This document shows positions 8,517-17,200 of a stretch of DNA of 64,000 bases, one piece after another. The stretch lies in the NCBI RefSeq assembly GCF_003013475.1, contig NZ_PXZO01000010.1:62001-126000 (forward strand). Direction: 5' to 3'. The notes beneath the pieces were generated by a model, which had not been told where the DNA came from, made no database searches, and worked only from the letters and a program-made list of their open reading frames with translations. Each line of letters starts with the position of its first letter. Position 1 is the first letter of the stretch. The position numbers and the translations under genes were made by a program. This stretch comes from Brevibacillus porteri. Lineage in GTDB: Bacteria; Bacillota; Bacilli; Brevibacillales; Brevibacillaceae.

Positions 8517-8573
8517 GAGAGAAACTCTGCGCGTGTCGTTAAGACTAAAAACTCATAGGTGGTGGATTGTACC

Positions 8574-8753
8574 ATGACACAAGTGATTGTAGTTCTGATT
8601 ATATTTACTTTTGTTGCCCTGATTGCCCGAATTGTATTCCGATCAATCAAGGAGAAAAGACTTCCAAATCCGCCTAACTATACCCCTTACGATGATGTAA
8701 TGTCTGGAAAAGTACGCTCGGATGAAACCCGTGAAACAAATAAGGAAAACTAG
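8574..8753 (+). CDS. Small single-helix membrane protein (59 aa)
   Basis: The product starts MTQVIVVLIIFTFVALIARI, one membrane segment, and continues into a hydrophilic tail (KEKRLPNPPNYTPYDDVMSG then KVRSDETRETNKEN). GGTGG lies about 9 nt upstream of the ATG; a GTG at 8559 is an alternative start. It resembles small tail-exposed Bacillales membrane proteins with a YxPYDDVMxG segment. I know no function. Confidence 0.6.
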   Translation: MTQVIVVLIIFTFVALIARIVFRSIKEKRLPNPPNYTPYDDVMSGKVRSDETRETNKEN

Positions 8754-8773
8754 ACGGGTTGCCACTTTCATTT

Positions 8774-8800
8774 ATTCAATCGATTTTAGATCGATTGAAT
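8774..8800 (+). terminator. Palindromic hairpin after the small membrane gene
   Basis: ATTCAATCGA (8774-8783) and TCGATTGAAT (8791-8800) are perfect inverted repeats. There is no strong T run, so termination efficiency is uncertain. Confidence 0.45.
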
Positions 8801-8843
8801 ATGACTTTGTTAATGTTTTTACAAATTCTTCCCAAGCTTCGTT

Positions 8844-9054
8844 TCACTTAGCCTGATCCTCAATGCCTTCTAAAACCTCACTACGGAGCTTACTGATCGT
8901 GTTTTGCTTCTTGTATCCTTTAACGACATAGTCAGTCCAATATTCCTCTTCAGAGATTCCCAGACCTTGAATCAGACCATCAGTTCAGGCTAAACAAGGT
9001 ATACAGTAGCTGATGAGCTGCATCTCTCACGGGAATGATCACACTCGTTACCAT
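8844..9054 (-). pseudogene. Frameshifted small gene
   Basis: An ATG at 9054 with GGGGGA upstream opens MVTSVIIPVRDAAHQLLYTL FSLN and then meets a stop. The next frame continues with DGLIQGLGISEEEYWTDYVV and ends EVLEGIEDQAK before a stop at 8844. Both halves look coding and join to about 70 residues, so one indel near 8985 has probably broken the gene. Family not recognised. Confidence 0.5.
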
Positions 9055-9176
9055 CAGATCTTCCCCCTTTTTTAGCATATGCAGCTGGGTCTCATTTGGG
9101 CTGAGCGCGATCTCCCCTCCAAAACCGAATAAGGGGTTAGTGACTGATGCATGCTATGGGAAAAAAGGAGGTCCAG

Positions 9177-9536
9177 ATGATGGATAACGATAAGCAAAAG
9201 AACGACAAGACGAAGGATATTTCCCTCGATGGGACGCTGCCGCACCAAATCAGTGCTCCTGACTTCAAAAACTCGTCCCGTACGATTCAAAAGCCATTCG
9301 TCAATGAGTTCGGAGTCGTCATCGGTGACAGCTTGTACGAGTCCCAGGAATCTCCCTTACACAACTGGAGCACGGAAACCGATCCCTCCATCATGGCAGG
9401 GGACCAGTGGGTACATCCGACCAACGACATTGGCTGGAACTCGATAGAAAATCGTGAGCTTCTTGAGGATCAAGAAGAACAAGATGGAGCGCGTTTTATG
9501 CACCCGACCTTTGATGTGAGCAAAGGCAAGGACTAA
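9177..9536 (+). CDS. DUF3905-like hypothetical protein
   Basis: A 119-residue hydrophilic acidic protein. The middle (PHQISAPDFKNSSRTIQKPF, NEFGVVIGDSLYESQESPLH, NWSTETDPSIMAGDQWVHPT) resembles the DUF3905 family of spore-forming Bacilli; function unknown. AAAGGAGGT sits 5 nt before the ATG at 9177, and the immediately following ATG at 9180 is equally possible. It has no signal peptide or membrane segment. A strong terminator follows. Confidence 0.7.
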   Translation: MMDNDKQKNDKTKDISLDGTLPHQISAPDFKNSSRTIQKPFVNEFGVVIGDSLYESQESPLHNWSTETDPSIMAGDQWVHPTNDIGWNSIENRELLEDQEEQDGARFMHPTFDVSKGKD

Positions 9537-9555
9537 TGCCAGCTTTTTCATGCAG

Positions 9556-9596
9556 CCCGTTCGGCAGAAGCACTTCTGGCCGGACGGGTGTTTTTG
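9556..9596 (+). terminator. Terminator of the DUF3905-like gene
   Basis: CCCGTTCGGCAGAAG pairs with CTTCTGGCCGGACGGG and is followed by GTTTTT. Confidence 0.85.
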
Positions 9597-9678
9597 GATT
9601 GCGCTTGCACCTGGAGCTTCGGGACACTACTCTGACTTGTGTTACAATGGAAGACAAGTAGCAGAAAGGAGCTAGTCC

Positions 9679-9975
9679 ATGAGTATCACACTTGCGATAG
9701 AGCCAGTGTTTTCCCTTGCCTATCAACGTTATGCCGGCTTTGTACCGGGGGATACACTTCGATTGTATGTACGAACAAGCGGCCCAGGGACCGGTGGTAT
9801 GTTTTATGCGATTGAAAAAGATGAGGTCCTCACCGATGATGCTGTATTTGAAGTAGAGGGGTTGCGATTTGTCATTCGTCCAACGGATTTCTGGTATTTC
9901 GACGGGGGACATCTGAGCTACAATCCGCTCTATGGCGAGTACGGCTTTCACTTCACCAACACTCGTCTGGATTAG
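9679..9975 (+). CDS. HesB/IscA-like protein without cysteines (YneR type)
   Basis: A 98-residue protein of the Fe-S biosynthesis (HesB) fold: beta segments around LRLYVRTSGPGTGGMFYAIE and VEGLRFVIRPTDFWYFDG, ending GEYGFHFTN. It has no cysteine at all, so it cannot be a classical IscA-type cluster carrier. This fits the cysteine-less YneR subgroup of Bacilli, whose role is unknown. A GAAAGGAGC site precedes the ATG. It stands alone, upstream of the protease gene. Confidence 0.75.
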   Translation: MSITLAIEPVFSLAYQRYAGFVPGDTLRLYVRTSGPGTGGMFYAIEKDEVLTDDAVFEVEGLRFVIRPTDFWYFDGGHLSYNPLYGEYGFHFTNTRLD

Positions 9976-10048
9976 CACTAGACAGAAACTTCTTTTGGCT
10001 TGATTCGTAAGAAGGAATATCTGCCTATATCTTCTGGGAGGAAAAACG

Positions 10049-11161
10049 ATGAAAAAAAGCCGTTCAGTCCTTTTGGCGATCGGTGCTTTCTTACTTGCCA
10101 ATTTAAAATGGATACTTAGCATACTGAAGTTTTCAAAATTCGGGACCACCATTATATCCATGGGGATTACTTTGTGGGCGTATGCCGTTTTTTACGGATG
10201 GAAATTCGCCGTGGCTCTCGTCTATCTGATCTTCGTCCACGAAATGGGGCATGTGATTGCCGCCAAACGAAAAGGAATCGCGACCTCACCCGCTGTCTTT
10301 ATTCCTTTTGCCGGAGCCTTCATCGCCATGAAAGACATGCCGCGTGATGCAAAGACCGAGGCATATTTAGCCTACGGCGGACCCTTGGCAGGAATGATTG
10401 CTTTCTTGCCTGCCCTTCCGTTGTATTGGTATACGCAGGACCCTTTCTGGGGGTTGGTTATCTACTTGGGTGCCATGCTTAATTTATTTAACCTACTGCC
10501 CATCTCCCCGCTAGATGGAGGCCGCATCGTTTCGGTATTGTCGACGAAAATTTGGTTTATCGGGTTAGTCGGTCTGGGCGTTATGCTGTTCGCCAACCCA
10601 GGACCGATTACCGTGTTTATTTTCATCATCGGCTTGATCACGTGGTACAACCGCCTACGTGGCGGCTATCAACAAAAGCTCCTGCAATATGAGCGCGAAA
10701 GAATTGCAGACTTCCAGCAAAGCATAGCCAAATGGCCCGCGTTGGAATCGACATGGGATATCCGCACGCAAATGAATGCCGAGGTAAATGCAATCAATCA
10801 GGAAGATTTGAAGAAATTTTATGTTCCGTTTTTGCAGGACAAACAACGCCTTCAGCGTGACTTCAAGCGACTCGATAAAGTGTATGTGAACAGAAAATGG
10901 GAACTGTTCAGACTGTGGGAACGAGAGCCTGTTTTGTTTTACGATTCGGACCCGAACCGACCGATCCCATCGGATGCGCTTCGGGATGGGGAACGTGCGG
11001 CGCAAGAGAGATTAGCCGAACTGGATGAGCAAATGCACCAGCTCACTACGTATTACGATGCACCTGCCTCTACGAAGTGGAAAGTGTTAGTTGCCTATCT
11101 CAGCCTAGCTGCTGTACTGTCAGCGTTTTTCGTCTACGCCCAACAAATTCTGCACAGGTAA
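10049..11161 (+). CDS. M50 (site-2-protease-like) membrane metalloprotease
   Basis: A 370-residue membrane protein with the zinc motif HEMGH at 64-68 and the second M50 motif NLLPISPLDGGRI near 152-164. These are the catalytic His/His/Glu and the third ligand Asp. About six hydrophobic segments lie in 1-210. A long soluble helical region (about 210-345) and a last membrane helix (VLVAYLSLAAVLSAFFVYAQ) follow. Such enzymes cut membrane-embedded substrates. No PDZ domain is seen, and the C-terminal helical part is an extension compared with minimal S2P-like proteins. TGGGAGG lies before the ATG. Substrate unknown. Confidence 0.88.
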   Translation: MKKSRSVLLAIGAFLLANLKWILSILKFSKFGTTIISMGITLWAYAVFYGWKFAVALVYLIFVHEMGHVIAAKRKGIATSPAVFIPFAGAFIAMKDMPRDAKTEAYLAYGGPLAGMIAFLPALPLYWYTQDPFWGLVIYLGAMLNLFNLLPISPLDGGRIVSVLSTKIWFIGLVGLGVMLFANPGPITVFIFIIGLITWYNRLRGGYQQKLLQYERERIADFQQSIAKWPALESTWDIRTQMNAEVNAINQEDLKKFYVPFLQDKQRLQRDFKRLDKVYVNRKWELFRLWEREPVLFYDSDPNRPIPSDALRDGERAAQERLAELDEQMHQLTTYYDAPASTKWKVLVAYLSLAAVLSAFFVYAQQILHR

Positions 11162-11217
11162 CCGCTTGCACTTTGCGTTGCTTGACAGAAATGGATGCCT
11201 ATCTGCGGCCTTCTCCG

Positions 11218-11293
11218 AGCGCAAAAACGTGCGCTACGGTTATCTGAGGGTCGCTCTTCCCGACCCAAAGGGCGTAAAACGCCCCCTACGGTG
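11218..11293 (+). other. Cluster of three short hairpins upstream of the CorC-type gene
   Basis: AGCGC/GCGCT, GGGTCG/CGACCC and GGGCGT/ACGCCC stems follow each other closely in the 205-bp gap between the M50 and CorC-type genes. They could form a structured leader or be a small palindromic repeat. I could not match them to a known riboswitch class. Confidence 0.4.
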
Positions 11294-11366
11294 GTATATC
11301 GCTTTTGTGCGTTCCACCCAATCAGAGTAAAATAGAAAATAGTACTTTCATAAAATTCCAGAGAGG

Positions 11367-12716
11367 ATGACTTTTTACTTGGACACCGTCCCGATAGTGC
11401 TCAACCTACTGCTTGTTATATTTCTTGTTTTTCTTAACGGCTTTTTCGTAGCCGCAGAGTTCTCACTCGTGAAGGTGCGGCAAACGCGCCTGACACAGAT
11501 GGTGAATGAGGGTAACAGACGTGCAGTCTATGCCCAAAAAGTAACGCATAAGCTAGACGCCTACCTATCTGCCTGCCAGGTCGGGATTACTCTCGCCTCG
11601 CTGGGACTGGGTTGGGTCGGAGAACCGGCCATTGCCCATATGATTGTGGAGCCTTTGCTTGGATCTTCAGGATTGCCTGAATATGCAATCTCCGCGATTT
11701 CTTTTGGTGTAGCCTTTGCGATTATTACATTCCTCCACATTGTCTTGGGTGAGTTGGCTCCGAAATCATTGGCCATTCAAAAAGCAGAAATGACCTCGTT
11801 GTGGGTTGCCGCGCCATTGATGTTTTTCTATAAATTGCTTTACCCGGCTATCTGGTTCTTGAACGGAACAGCCAACGCTCTCATGAGACGACTCGGACTC
11901 GAAGCCATCTCGGAACATGAAGCGGCACATACCGAAGAAGAAATTCGCCTGTTGGTCAACCAAAGTCACCAAAGTGGCCATATCGACCAAACCGAATTGG
12001 CTCTTGTGGAACAAGTTTTTGACTTCTCCGAAACCGTTGCTCGGGAAACGATGATCCCGCGCATTGATATGGTTTGCTTATATACGACGAATACCTTTGA
12101 AGAAAACCTGGAGATTATCCGCTCGCAACGCCACACGCGTTTTCCAGTTGCAGCTGAAGACAAGGACAACATCATTGGTTTTGTCCATGCGACAGACTTC
12201 TACCTTTCTGCGTTACAAGACGGAAGCGTGGAGCTGGATTCGTTGCTCCGCCCTGTCCTGACCGTACCGGAAACCATGGAAATCAGCACGGTATTGCGCC
12301 TGATGCAGAAAAACCGTTCACAGCTCGCGATTGTCATCGACGAATACGGCGGAACAGCCGGTCTCGTGACGATGGAGGATATTCTGGAAGAAATCGTTGG
12401 GGATATCCAAGACGAGTTTGACGAGGAAAGACCAGAGATTGAGAAGCTGGACAATGGCCTCTCCGTATCCGGTATGCTCGTGTTAGCTGACCTGAATGAC
12501 CATCTTCCGTTCGAACTCGAATCCGAAGATGTAGACACAATCGGCGGTTGGTTGTACAGCCAGCTCGAAGAAGACATCGCTGTTGGCGCGATAGTAGAAT
12601 GGGAAAACCACCTGTTCACCGTCAAACAGATGGATCATCACCGTGTCACACGCGTCCTGATTACGCGTTTGGAAAAAGATGAATCGGAGCAACAAGAACT
12701 GTTGACCGTCTCCTAA
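11367..12716 (+). CDS. CNNM/CorC-type transporter-associated protein (DUF21-CBS-CBS-CorC_HlyC)
   Basis: A 449-residue protein. An N-terminal DUF21/CNNM membrane domain (about 1-190, four hydrophobic stretches) is followed by a CBS pair (about 210-335, with TMIPRIDMVCLYT and IVIDEYGGTAGLVTMEDILE) and a CorC_HlyC FAD-like domain (about 350-435, GGWLYSQLEEDIAVG). The family mediates or regulates magnesium and other cation transport. GAGAGG abuts the ATG at 11367 unusually closely; a TTG 12 bp downstream is an alternative start. A bidirectional terminator follows. Confidence 0.9.
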   Translation: MTFYLDTVPIVLNLLLVIFLVFLNGFFVAAEFSLVKVRQTRLTQMVNEGNRRAVYAQKVTHKLDAYLSACQVGITLASLGLGWVGEPAIAHMIVEPLLGSSGLPEYAISAISFGVAFAIITFLHIVLGELAPKSLAIQKAEMTSLWVAAPLMFFYKLLYPAIWFLNGTANALMRRLGLEAISEHEAAHTEEEIRLLVNQSHQSGHIDQTELALVEQVFDFSETVARETMIPRIDMVCLYTTNTFEENLEIIRSQRHTRFPVAAEDKDNIIGFVHATDFYLSALQDGSVELDSLLRPVLTVPETMEISTVLRLMQKNRSQLAIVIDEYGGTAGLVTMEDILEEIVGDIQDEFDEERPEIEKLDNGLSVSGMLVLADLNDHLPFELESEDVDTIGGWLYSQLEEDIAVGAIVEWENHLFTVKQMDHHRVTRVLITRLEKDESEQQELLTVS

Positions 12717-12738
12717 TCATCACACCTCAGTACAAACC

Positions 12739-12780
12739 AAAGCCCCACACCTGCTTACTTGGCTGGTGCGGGGCTTTTTT
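12739..12780 (+). terminator. Terminator between convergent CorC-type and CDF genes
   Basis: AAGCCCCACACC pairs with GGTGCGGGGCTT and is followed by TTTTTT. Confidence 0.9.
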
Positions 12781-12813
12781 ATTTCGCAGGTGAGTTTCGT
12801 CGTTCTCGTTCGT

Positions 12814-13791
12814 CTACGTGGTCTCCTGGCCCGTGAGTGGCTTCCAGTCGTCCTCGCCGTTGTCCTCCAAAATTCCCATCGTCACATCGCTAATATCCGG
12901 GTCGGTGAGCAAGCTGTCGCGAATGCGGAATTTAATATCGTCTGCCACTGCAAGACTCAGTCCTGTCCGCAACTCTACATAGCAATCCACATGGTAAAAA
13001 CGCCCTTCCTGTACAATCCGCATCCGGTTGATGTCCGTCACATCCGGGTCAGCAAAAATGACTTTGGCTACCCGTTCCTCGATTTCTTTGGGAGCGGCAA
13101 TACCAATCAAACCGACCATGTTGTCGTACCCTACCTTGAATGCCACACCCACCATGAGAATCCCAATCAGAATGGTGGCAATCCCGTCCAGCAAGGCAAA
13201 GGAAGTAAATGTAGTGACGATAACGGCAATCAGCGCCAATAACGCACCGAGGGTTGCCACGATGTCTTCGTAAAAGACAAGTCGTGTCGGTGGAGCTGCA
13301 CGTCCTACATTCCGAAAGGCTGCCGGGATGACAGCAAAGCCTTTCGCTTCCACCCTAGCTTCATGAACGATTTCAAACATCACTTTTACCAGCACGTATC
13401 CATCCACGATGACTGCCAGAGACAAAATGATGAAATTCAACCAAAAATGGCTGGATTCTGCTGGCTCGGAAATGAGATGGAAGCCTTTGATAATGGTTTC
13501 GTAGGCCATGATGGTTACGACGATCACCGCGACCATACAGAAAATGTTAATGACACGACCAAAGCCTGTAGGGAACCTCGGTGTCGGTTTTTTCTCTGCG
13601 AGTACGCTGCCAAAGAAAACGAAGAACTGGTTGACCGCATCGGCTACCGAATGCATCGCCGACGCAAACATGGCTCCACTCCCACTATAGACAGCCCCAA
13701 ACCCTTTTGCGATAGCAAGCCCCGTGTTCCCCAAAGCCGCTGTCGCCGAGGACATATTTCCCTTTTTTAGCGTTGCCCAAAAAGAGCCCAT
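12814..13791 (-). CDS. Cation diffusion facilitator family transporter
   Basis: A 325-residue CDF protein. Six membrane segments span about 15-230, with the metal-site pattern SAMHSVADAVNQ in TM2 and YEDIVATLGALLAL in TM5. A C-terminal cytosolic ferredoxin-like domain (VAKVIFADPDVTDINRMRIV, HVDCYVELRTGL) follows. CDF proteins export Zn2+, Fe2+, Mn2+ or Co2+ against protons. It resembles the YdbO/ZNT9-like subgroup. AAGGAGGG lies about 11 nt before the ATG. Confidence 0.9.
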   Translation of the reverse strand: MGSFWATLKKGNMSSATAALGNTGLAIAKGFGAVYSGSGAMFASAMHSVADAVNQFFVFFGSVLAEKKPTPRFPTGFGRVINIFCMVAVIVVTIMAYETIIKGFHLISEPAESSHFWLNFIILSLAVIVDGYVLVKVMFEIVHEARVEAKGFAVIPAAFRNVGRAAPPTRLVFYEDIVATLGALLALIAVIVTTFTSFALLDGIATILIGILMVGVAFKVGYDNMVGLIGIAAPKEIEERVAKVIFADPDVTDINRMRIVQEGRFYHVDCYVELRTGLSLAVADDIKFRIRDSLLTDPDISDVTMGILEDNGEDDWKPLTGQETT

Positions 13792-13923
13792 GGTGTTGCC
13801 ATTCCCTCCTTGAACGAGACGATTTCCTTTACTATTCCCTATTCGTAAGGAGTGTTTCTAATGAGAAAAAAGAAAAGACAGACATCCGAAGTGGATTATC
13901 TGCCTTTCCTTGTTACCGCTACC

Positions 13924-14238
13924 TTATGCTACTAATTTCAATCCTGCTACTGCTATAATCACCACAGCGATGCACAAGATCCGCAGCTTGTCTTTTGCTT
14001 CTCCATAAAACATCATCCCGACAAGAGCGCTACCTACCGTACCAATCCCTGTCCAAACCGCATAGGCCGTTCCCATAGGGATTTCTCTCATTGCAAGAGA
14101 CAGAAGAAGAAAGCTGATCGAAAAACCGCCGATTAGTACCGTAAAAGAACGGAAAGAAGGCTTCGTGTTGACCTGTGTAATCCCCATCACGCCTACGACC
14201 TCAAACAACCCTGCAAAAATTAAGGCTACCCATGTCAT
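13924..14238 (-). CDS. ykkD: SMR-family guanidinium exporter subunit (YkkD-like)
   Basis: A 104-residue small multidrug resistance protein with four membrane helices, the conserved FAGLFEVVG (Glu in TM1) and [20 protein letters not shown]. Its start overlaps the stop of the partner gene as ATGA. In B. subtilis ykkCD is controlled by a guanidine-I riboswitch. The same riboswitch here makes guanidinium export the most likely role, with the two subunits forming a hetero-oligomer. Confidence 0.9.
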   Translation of the reverse strand: MTWVALIFAGLFEVVGVMGITQVNTKPSFRSFTVLIGGFSISFLLLSLAMREIPMGTAYAVWTGIGTVGSALVGMMFYGEAKDKLRILCIAVVIIAVAGLKLVA

Positions 14239-14588
14239 GCCACTTCACCTTCCTTTCGCGGCTTTTCTTCATGATCCGGTGTAACCAGCTTCAAACCAAG
14301 GATTCCCCCCAGAAGAAGCCCGATCAAGCCTACTTTTGTCCAGCTGAACGGTTCTCCAAACAGGACCATTTCGCTAATAACCGTACCGGCCGTACCCAAA
14401 CCGACGAAGATCGCATAAACCGTACTCGTCGGCAGCTTTTTCCCTGAATAGATCAAAACACCAAAGCTGATAATAATCGCTAAGACGGTCAATGCCCACG
14501 ACCAAAAGCTATCGGCGTGCTTCAAGCCCGCTACCCACATGACTTCAAATACTGCTGCGACGACAACCATCAACCAATATTTCCCCAT
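14235..14588 (-). CDS. ykkC: SMR-family guanidinium exporter subunit (YkkC-like)
   Basis: A 117-residue SMR protein ([20 protein letters not shown] ... [20 protein letters not shown]) with four helices and a charged C-terminal tail ([15 protein letters not shown]), closely like YkkC. The start at 14588 follows GAGGAGGG; an in-frame ATG further upstream lies in the leader and lacks a site. First gene of the operon, directly behind a guanidine-I riboswitch and terminator. The conserved TM1 Glu of the SMR family is present. Confidence 0.92.
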   Translation of the reverse strand: MGKYWLMVVVAAVFEVMWVAGLKHADSFWSWALTVLAIIISFGVLIYSGKKLPTSTVYAIFVGLGTAGTVISEMVLFGEPFSWTKVGLIGLLLGGILGLKLVTPDHEEKPRKEGEVA

Positions 14589-14696
14589 GCTCTGGCTCCC
14601 TCCTCTTTCTTTTACGCTCATGGTAACGGACGTATCCGTTTTTATCGTTCCCCAAAATACATACTCATCCAAGATGGCTCAGGCTTTTTCCGAATG

Positions 14697-14742
14697 CAAA
14701 AAAAGCCTCGGGTGAATACCATCACAGATATTCCTCCCGGGC
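14697..14742 (-). terminator. Terminator of the guanidine-I riboswitch
   Basis: On the minus strand GCCCGGGAGGAATATC pairs with GGTATTCACCCGAGGC, followed by TTTTTTT. The 5' arm overlaps the end of the aptamer, so guanidinium binding should prevent its formation and turn the operon on. Confidence 0.88.
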
Positions 14743-14827
14743 TTTTATCCCTCCGTGTACACGACCGTGGTCGTGGGTTTTCTCTCGGTCCTGACCGGCC
14801 AGATGACTGACCGCGGAACCCTAGAAA
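14733..14827 (-). promoter_or_regulatory. Guanidine-I riboswitch (ykkC-yxkD motif)
   Basis: The minus strand shows the signature blocks CTAGGGTTCCG, TCTGGCCGGTC, GGACCGAGAGAAAAC, ACACGGAGGGATAAAAGCCC and GGGAGG in canonical order. The class binds guanidinium and activates export genes. Confidence 0.95.
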
Positions 14828-14982
14828 ACTCAGTACATATGCAGTTCTTTTCTTGGGGTAACTGTCCTTATCATATCAAAAAACGCCGCGTTTGGCAATG
14901 AACGTGCGACACTTCGGCAAAGGACCACCTTATGGTATTCTACAAAGAGAAGCATGATACAAGGGAAGAGAGGAACGTACGT

Positions 14983-15453
14983 ATGACGAAAGTGTTGTTT
15001 GTTTGTTTGGGCAATATTTGTCGCTCGCCCATGGCCGAAGCCGTATTTCGACATCTCGTAGAGGCGGAGGGATTGGCAGGGGAAATCTCCATCGATTCAA
15101 CGGGGATCGGTGGTTGGCACGCTGGGGAACCTCCACACAAAGGTACACAAAAGGTATTGACCGAGAATGGGATTGCGCATGATACACTGCGTGCTCGCCA
15201 AATTATCACACAGGACTTCTCGGCGTACGACTATATCGTCTGCATGGATGAGGAAAATTTGTCCGCACTCAAGCAGATGGCGCCGTCAGGGAAAAAGGTG
15301 GACCGCCTGCTCGACTTTGCCGATTCTGCCCAGGAACAAAATGTGGAGGACCCTTATTATACGGGGCGATTCACCTATGTGTATGACTTGGTGAATGCGG
15401 GTTGCCGAGGGCTGCTGAACGAAATCAAAGCCAATATCGCCAAAAAGGGATAG
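14983..15453 (+). CDS. Low-molecular-weight protein tyrosine phosphatase (YfkJ-like)
   Basis: A 156-residue phosphatase with the P-loop CLGNICRS at residues 8-15 (nucleophile Cys8, Arg14) and the general acid Asp in DPYYTG at 123. It hydrolyses phosphotyrosine, possibly phosphoarginine, in proteins. It resembles B. subtilis YfkJ along its length (DSTGIGGWHAGEPPHKGTQ). The start at 14983 is chosen for AGAGAGG 9 nt upstream and the family N-terminus. It diverges from the ykkCD operon and ends in a terminator that covers the stop codon. Confidence 0.92.
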   Translation: MTKVLFVCLGNICRSPMAEAVFRHLVEAEGLAGEISIDSTGIGGWHAGEPPHKGTQKVLTENGIAHDTLRARQIITQDFSAYDYIVCMDEENLSALKQMAPSGKKVDRLLDFADSAQEQNVEDPYYTGRFTYVYDLVNAGCRGLLNEIKANIAKKG

Positions 15454-15478
15454 CCCGTCATCTGGGCCATCCCTTTTT
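15442..15478 (+). terminator. Bidirectional terminator between phosphatase and hydrolase genes
   Basis: AAAAAGGGATAGCCC pairs with GGGCCATCCCTTTTT. The hairpin overlaps the phosphatase stop codon. Confidence 0.9.
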
Positions 15479-15479
15479 C

Positions 15480-16289
15480 TTATACGGCAACCGTCTCCTT
15501 CTCCTGCAATCTTGCCAACCAGCTCTTCGTACTCGCAATCAAGCGTTTGTAGCTGTCCCCTGAGGAAAAGGTATGGTCTCCGCCGACTACTACTTCTGTT
15601 TCGCAGCTCCCCCGTCTCCGAAGGTGTAGCTCTCGCTCATAGTGGAACATGGCATCCACAGCAATGACGTCATCCCGATTACCATGCAGGATTAACACAT
15701 CTCCCTCAAACTGCTTGGCTTGACGCAGCGGAAGAGCGGTGCCCAACGACTGGAAAAAGCGCTTCTCCAATCCGTAGCCCAAATGATCCGTTTTGCCATA
15801 CGAAAGTGCTTCCTTGTATTCCTTCTCCCCCACGATCCGAACGATATCATCGAAGGGTCGCGCTACCGGTGCCCATAGGATGAGCGAGTGTATGCGTTTA
15901 TCCTGGCTCGCTGTCAGTACACTGACTGCACCACCCAAACTATGCCCTAACAGGCACACGCGCTCCTGATCTACCTGTTCCAGCGTGAAAACATGGTCGA
16001 GGACATCACGTGTTTGCGCAAGCAGGACATCCAAACCACCTGCACCATAAACGCCGTCACTTTCCCCGCAGCCTCCGTAATCGAAGCGCAATACGCCAAA
16101 ACCGTGTGAAGCCAGTTCTCTGGCAGCTTTTACAAACAAGCGGTTCACTCCAATCCGACTGCCGATAAAGCCATGGCAAATGACAACCAACGGGTATTTC
16201 ACTCTGGTCTTGCCTGTGGTACATGTAGGTTCATGCAGGGTAGCCGTCAACGAAATCGTTTCGCTAGGTATTTGCAAAATCCGTTCCAA
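15480..16289 (-). CDS. Alpha/beta hydrolase (serine aminopeptidase-like)
   Basis: About 269 residues with the nucleophile elbow LLGHSLGGAVSV, oxyanion-region VICHGFIGS, an acid in LILHGNRDDVIAVD and the catalytic His in GGDHTFSS. This is a complete triad of the S9/S33-like hydrolases acting on esters or acyl groups; substrate unknown. I choose the TTG start at 16289, which has AGAGGTGA correctly spaced; a GTG at 16298 would add three residues but overlaps the ribosome site. It diverges from the HxlR regulator gene, which may control it. Confidence 0.85.
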   Translation of the reverse strand: MERILQIPSETISLTATLHEPTCTTGKTRVKYPLVVICHGFIGSRIGVNRLFVKAARELASHGFGVLRFDYGGCGESDGVYGAGGLDVLLAQTRDVLDHVFTLEQVDQERVCLLGHSLGGAVSVLTASQDKRIHSLILWAPVARPFDDIVRIVGEKEYKEALSYGKTDHLGYGLEKRFFQSLGTALPLRQAKQFEGDVLILHGNRDDVIAVDAMFHYERELHLRRRGSCETEVVVGGDHTFSSGDSYKRLIASTKSWLARLQEKETVAV

Positions 16290-16501
16290 AGAACTCACCT
16301 CTTTTATTTTTAGTATTCCGAGTTGTTTACTTAGTTATTATGCTTATTATCTTCATTTTCATGAACGCTGTCAAGATGAACCAGAAAACTCAATGAAAAA
16401 TCATCCCGCACCGTTTATGATGGAAGGGAACGAGGCGCAACATAAGAATGCTTGCTTTGCTGGAGCTGTTGCACCGAAGATAGAATTGTGAGGAGAAAAC
16501 T

Positions 16502-16894
16502 ATGTCCGACTTGCGAAAAGAAACCTTGGAAAAAATAAAAAACGGTGATTTCACATGTTCCAAGGAGCTGACCTTGTCTATGTTCAGCGGAAAATGGAAA
16601 GTCGTGATCCTGTGGCATTTAGGGGTAGAAGGCCCGCATCGCTTTAGCGAGCTGCAACGGCTGTTTCCAAAAATCACACATAAAATGCTGACGAATCAGT
16701 TAAAAGAGTTAATCGAAGACGGGATTGTTCACCGGGAAGTATACCCTGAGGTTCCACCGCGCGTAGAGTATTCTATGACGGAGCTGGGGATGACTTTGTT
16801 GCCCATTGTGGAAATGATGTATGAGTGGGGCGAACTGCGGATGGGGCAATTGAAGCTGGCGTTGGGGGAGGACACAGAATCAAGTTCTGTCTAG
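16502..16894 (+). CDS. HxlR-family winged-helix regulator
   Basis: A 130-residue HTH protein of the HxlR/DUF24 class: [44 protein letters not shown], then [15 protein letters not shown]. Cys19 sits where redox- or electrophile-sensing members such as HypR and YodB carry their sensor Cys, so thiol sensing is plausible. GTGAGGAG lies before the ATG. It diverges from the alpha/beta hydrolase. The stop is almost touching the start of repeat copy A2. Confidence 0.88.
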   Translation: MSDLRKETLEKIKNGDFTCSKELTLSMFSGKWKVVILWHLGVEGPHRFSELQRLFPKITHKMLTNQLKELIEDGIVHREVYPEVPPRVEYSMTELGMTLLPIVEMMYEWGELRMGQLKLALGEDTESSSV

Positions 16895-16895
16895 C

Positions 16896-17117
16896 TGTTG
16901 TGGTGGGGAGGAAACAGGAGAAAACGCTCAGCTTCTAGGAACACCTGCGGGGAAGCTGGGCTGCCCGGCTCCGTGAAAAAAAGAGAAACCGCGTCCAAAG
17001 TCGACTGTTCAGGAGGCTTCTCAGAGGTGGACGCTAAAGGCAGTTTCTCTTTTTTTCACTGCGCCTCGGTAGGTGTGTCCAAAGATCTTCGCTTATTTCT
17101 CCTGTTTCCTCTACGAA
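16896..17117 (+). repeat. Long-hairpin repeat, copy A2
   Basis: The outer stem GAGGAAACAGGAGAAA/TTTCTCCTGTTTCCTC is identical to A1. The inner 17-bp stem GTGAAAAAAAGAGAAAC/GTTTCTCTTTTTTTCAC differs from A1 on both strands, so pairing is kept. GCGTCCA/TGGACGC is shared. It starts 2 bp after the HxlR stop and faces copy B2. Confidence 0.87.
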
Positions 17118-17200
17118 CTATTGTGATTCCACCTTCTTTTTATAAAAAAGAAATAGACCACATGAATGCTGCTTTCAAGATGAATACAATAGCCATGTGG

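Noticed and set aside
11162..11366. yybP-ykoY manganese riboswitch before the CorC-type gene
   Set aside because: I could not find the conserved aptamer sequence; only unrelated short hairpins are present.
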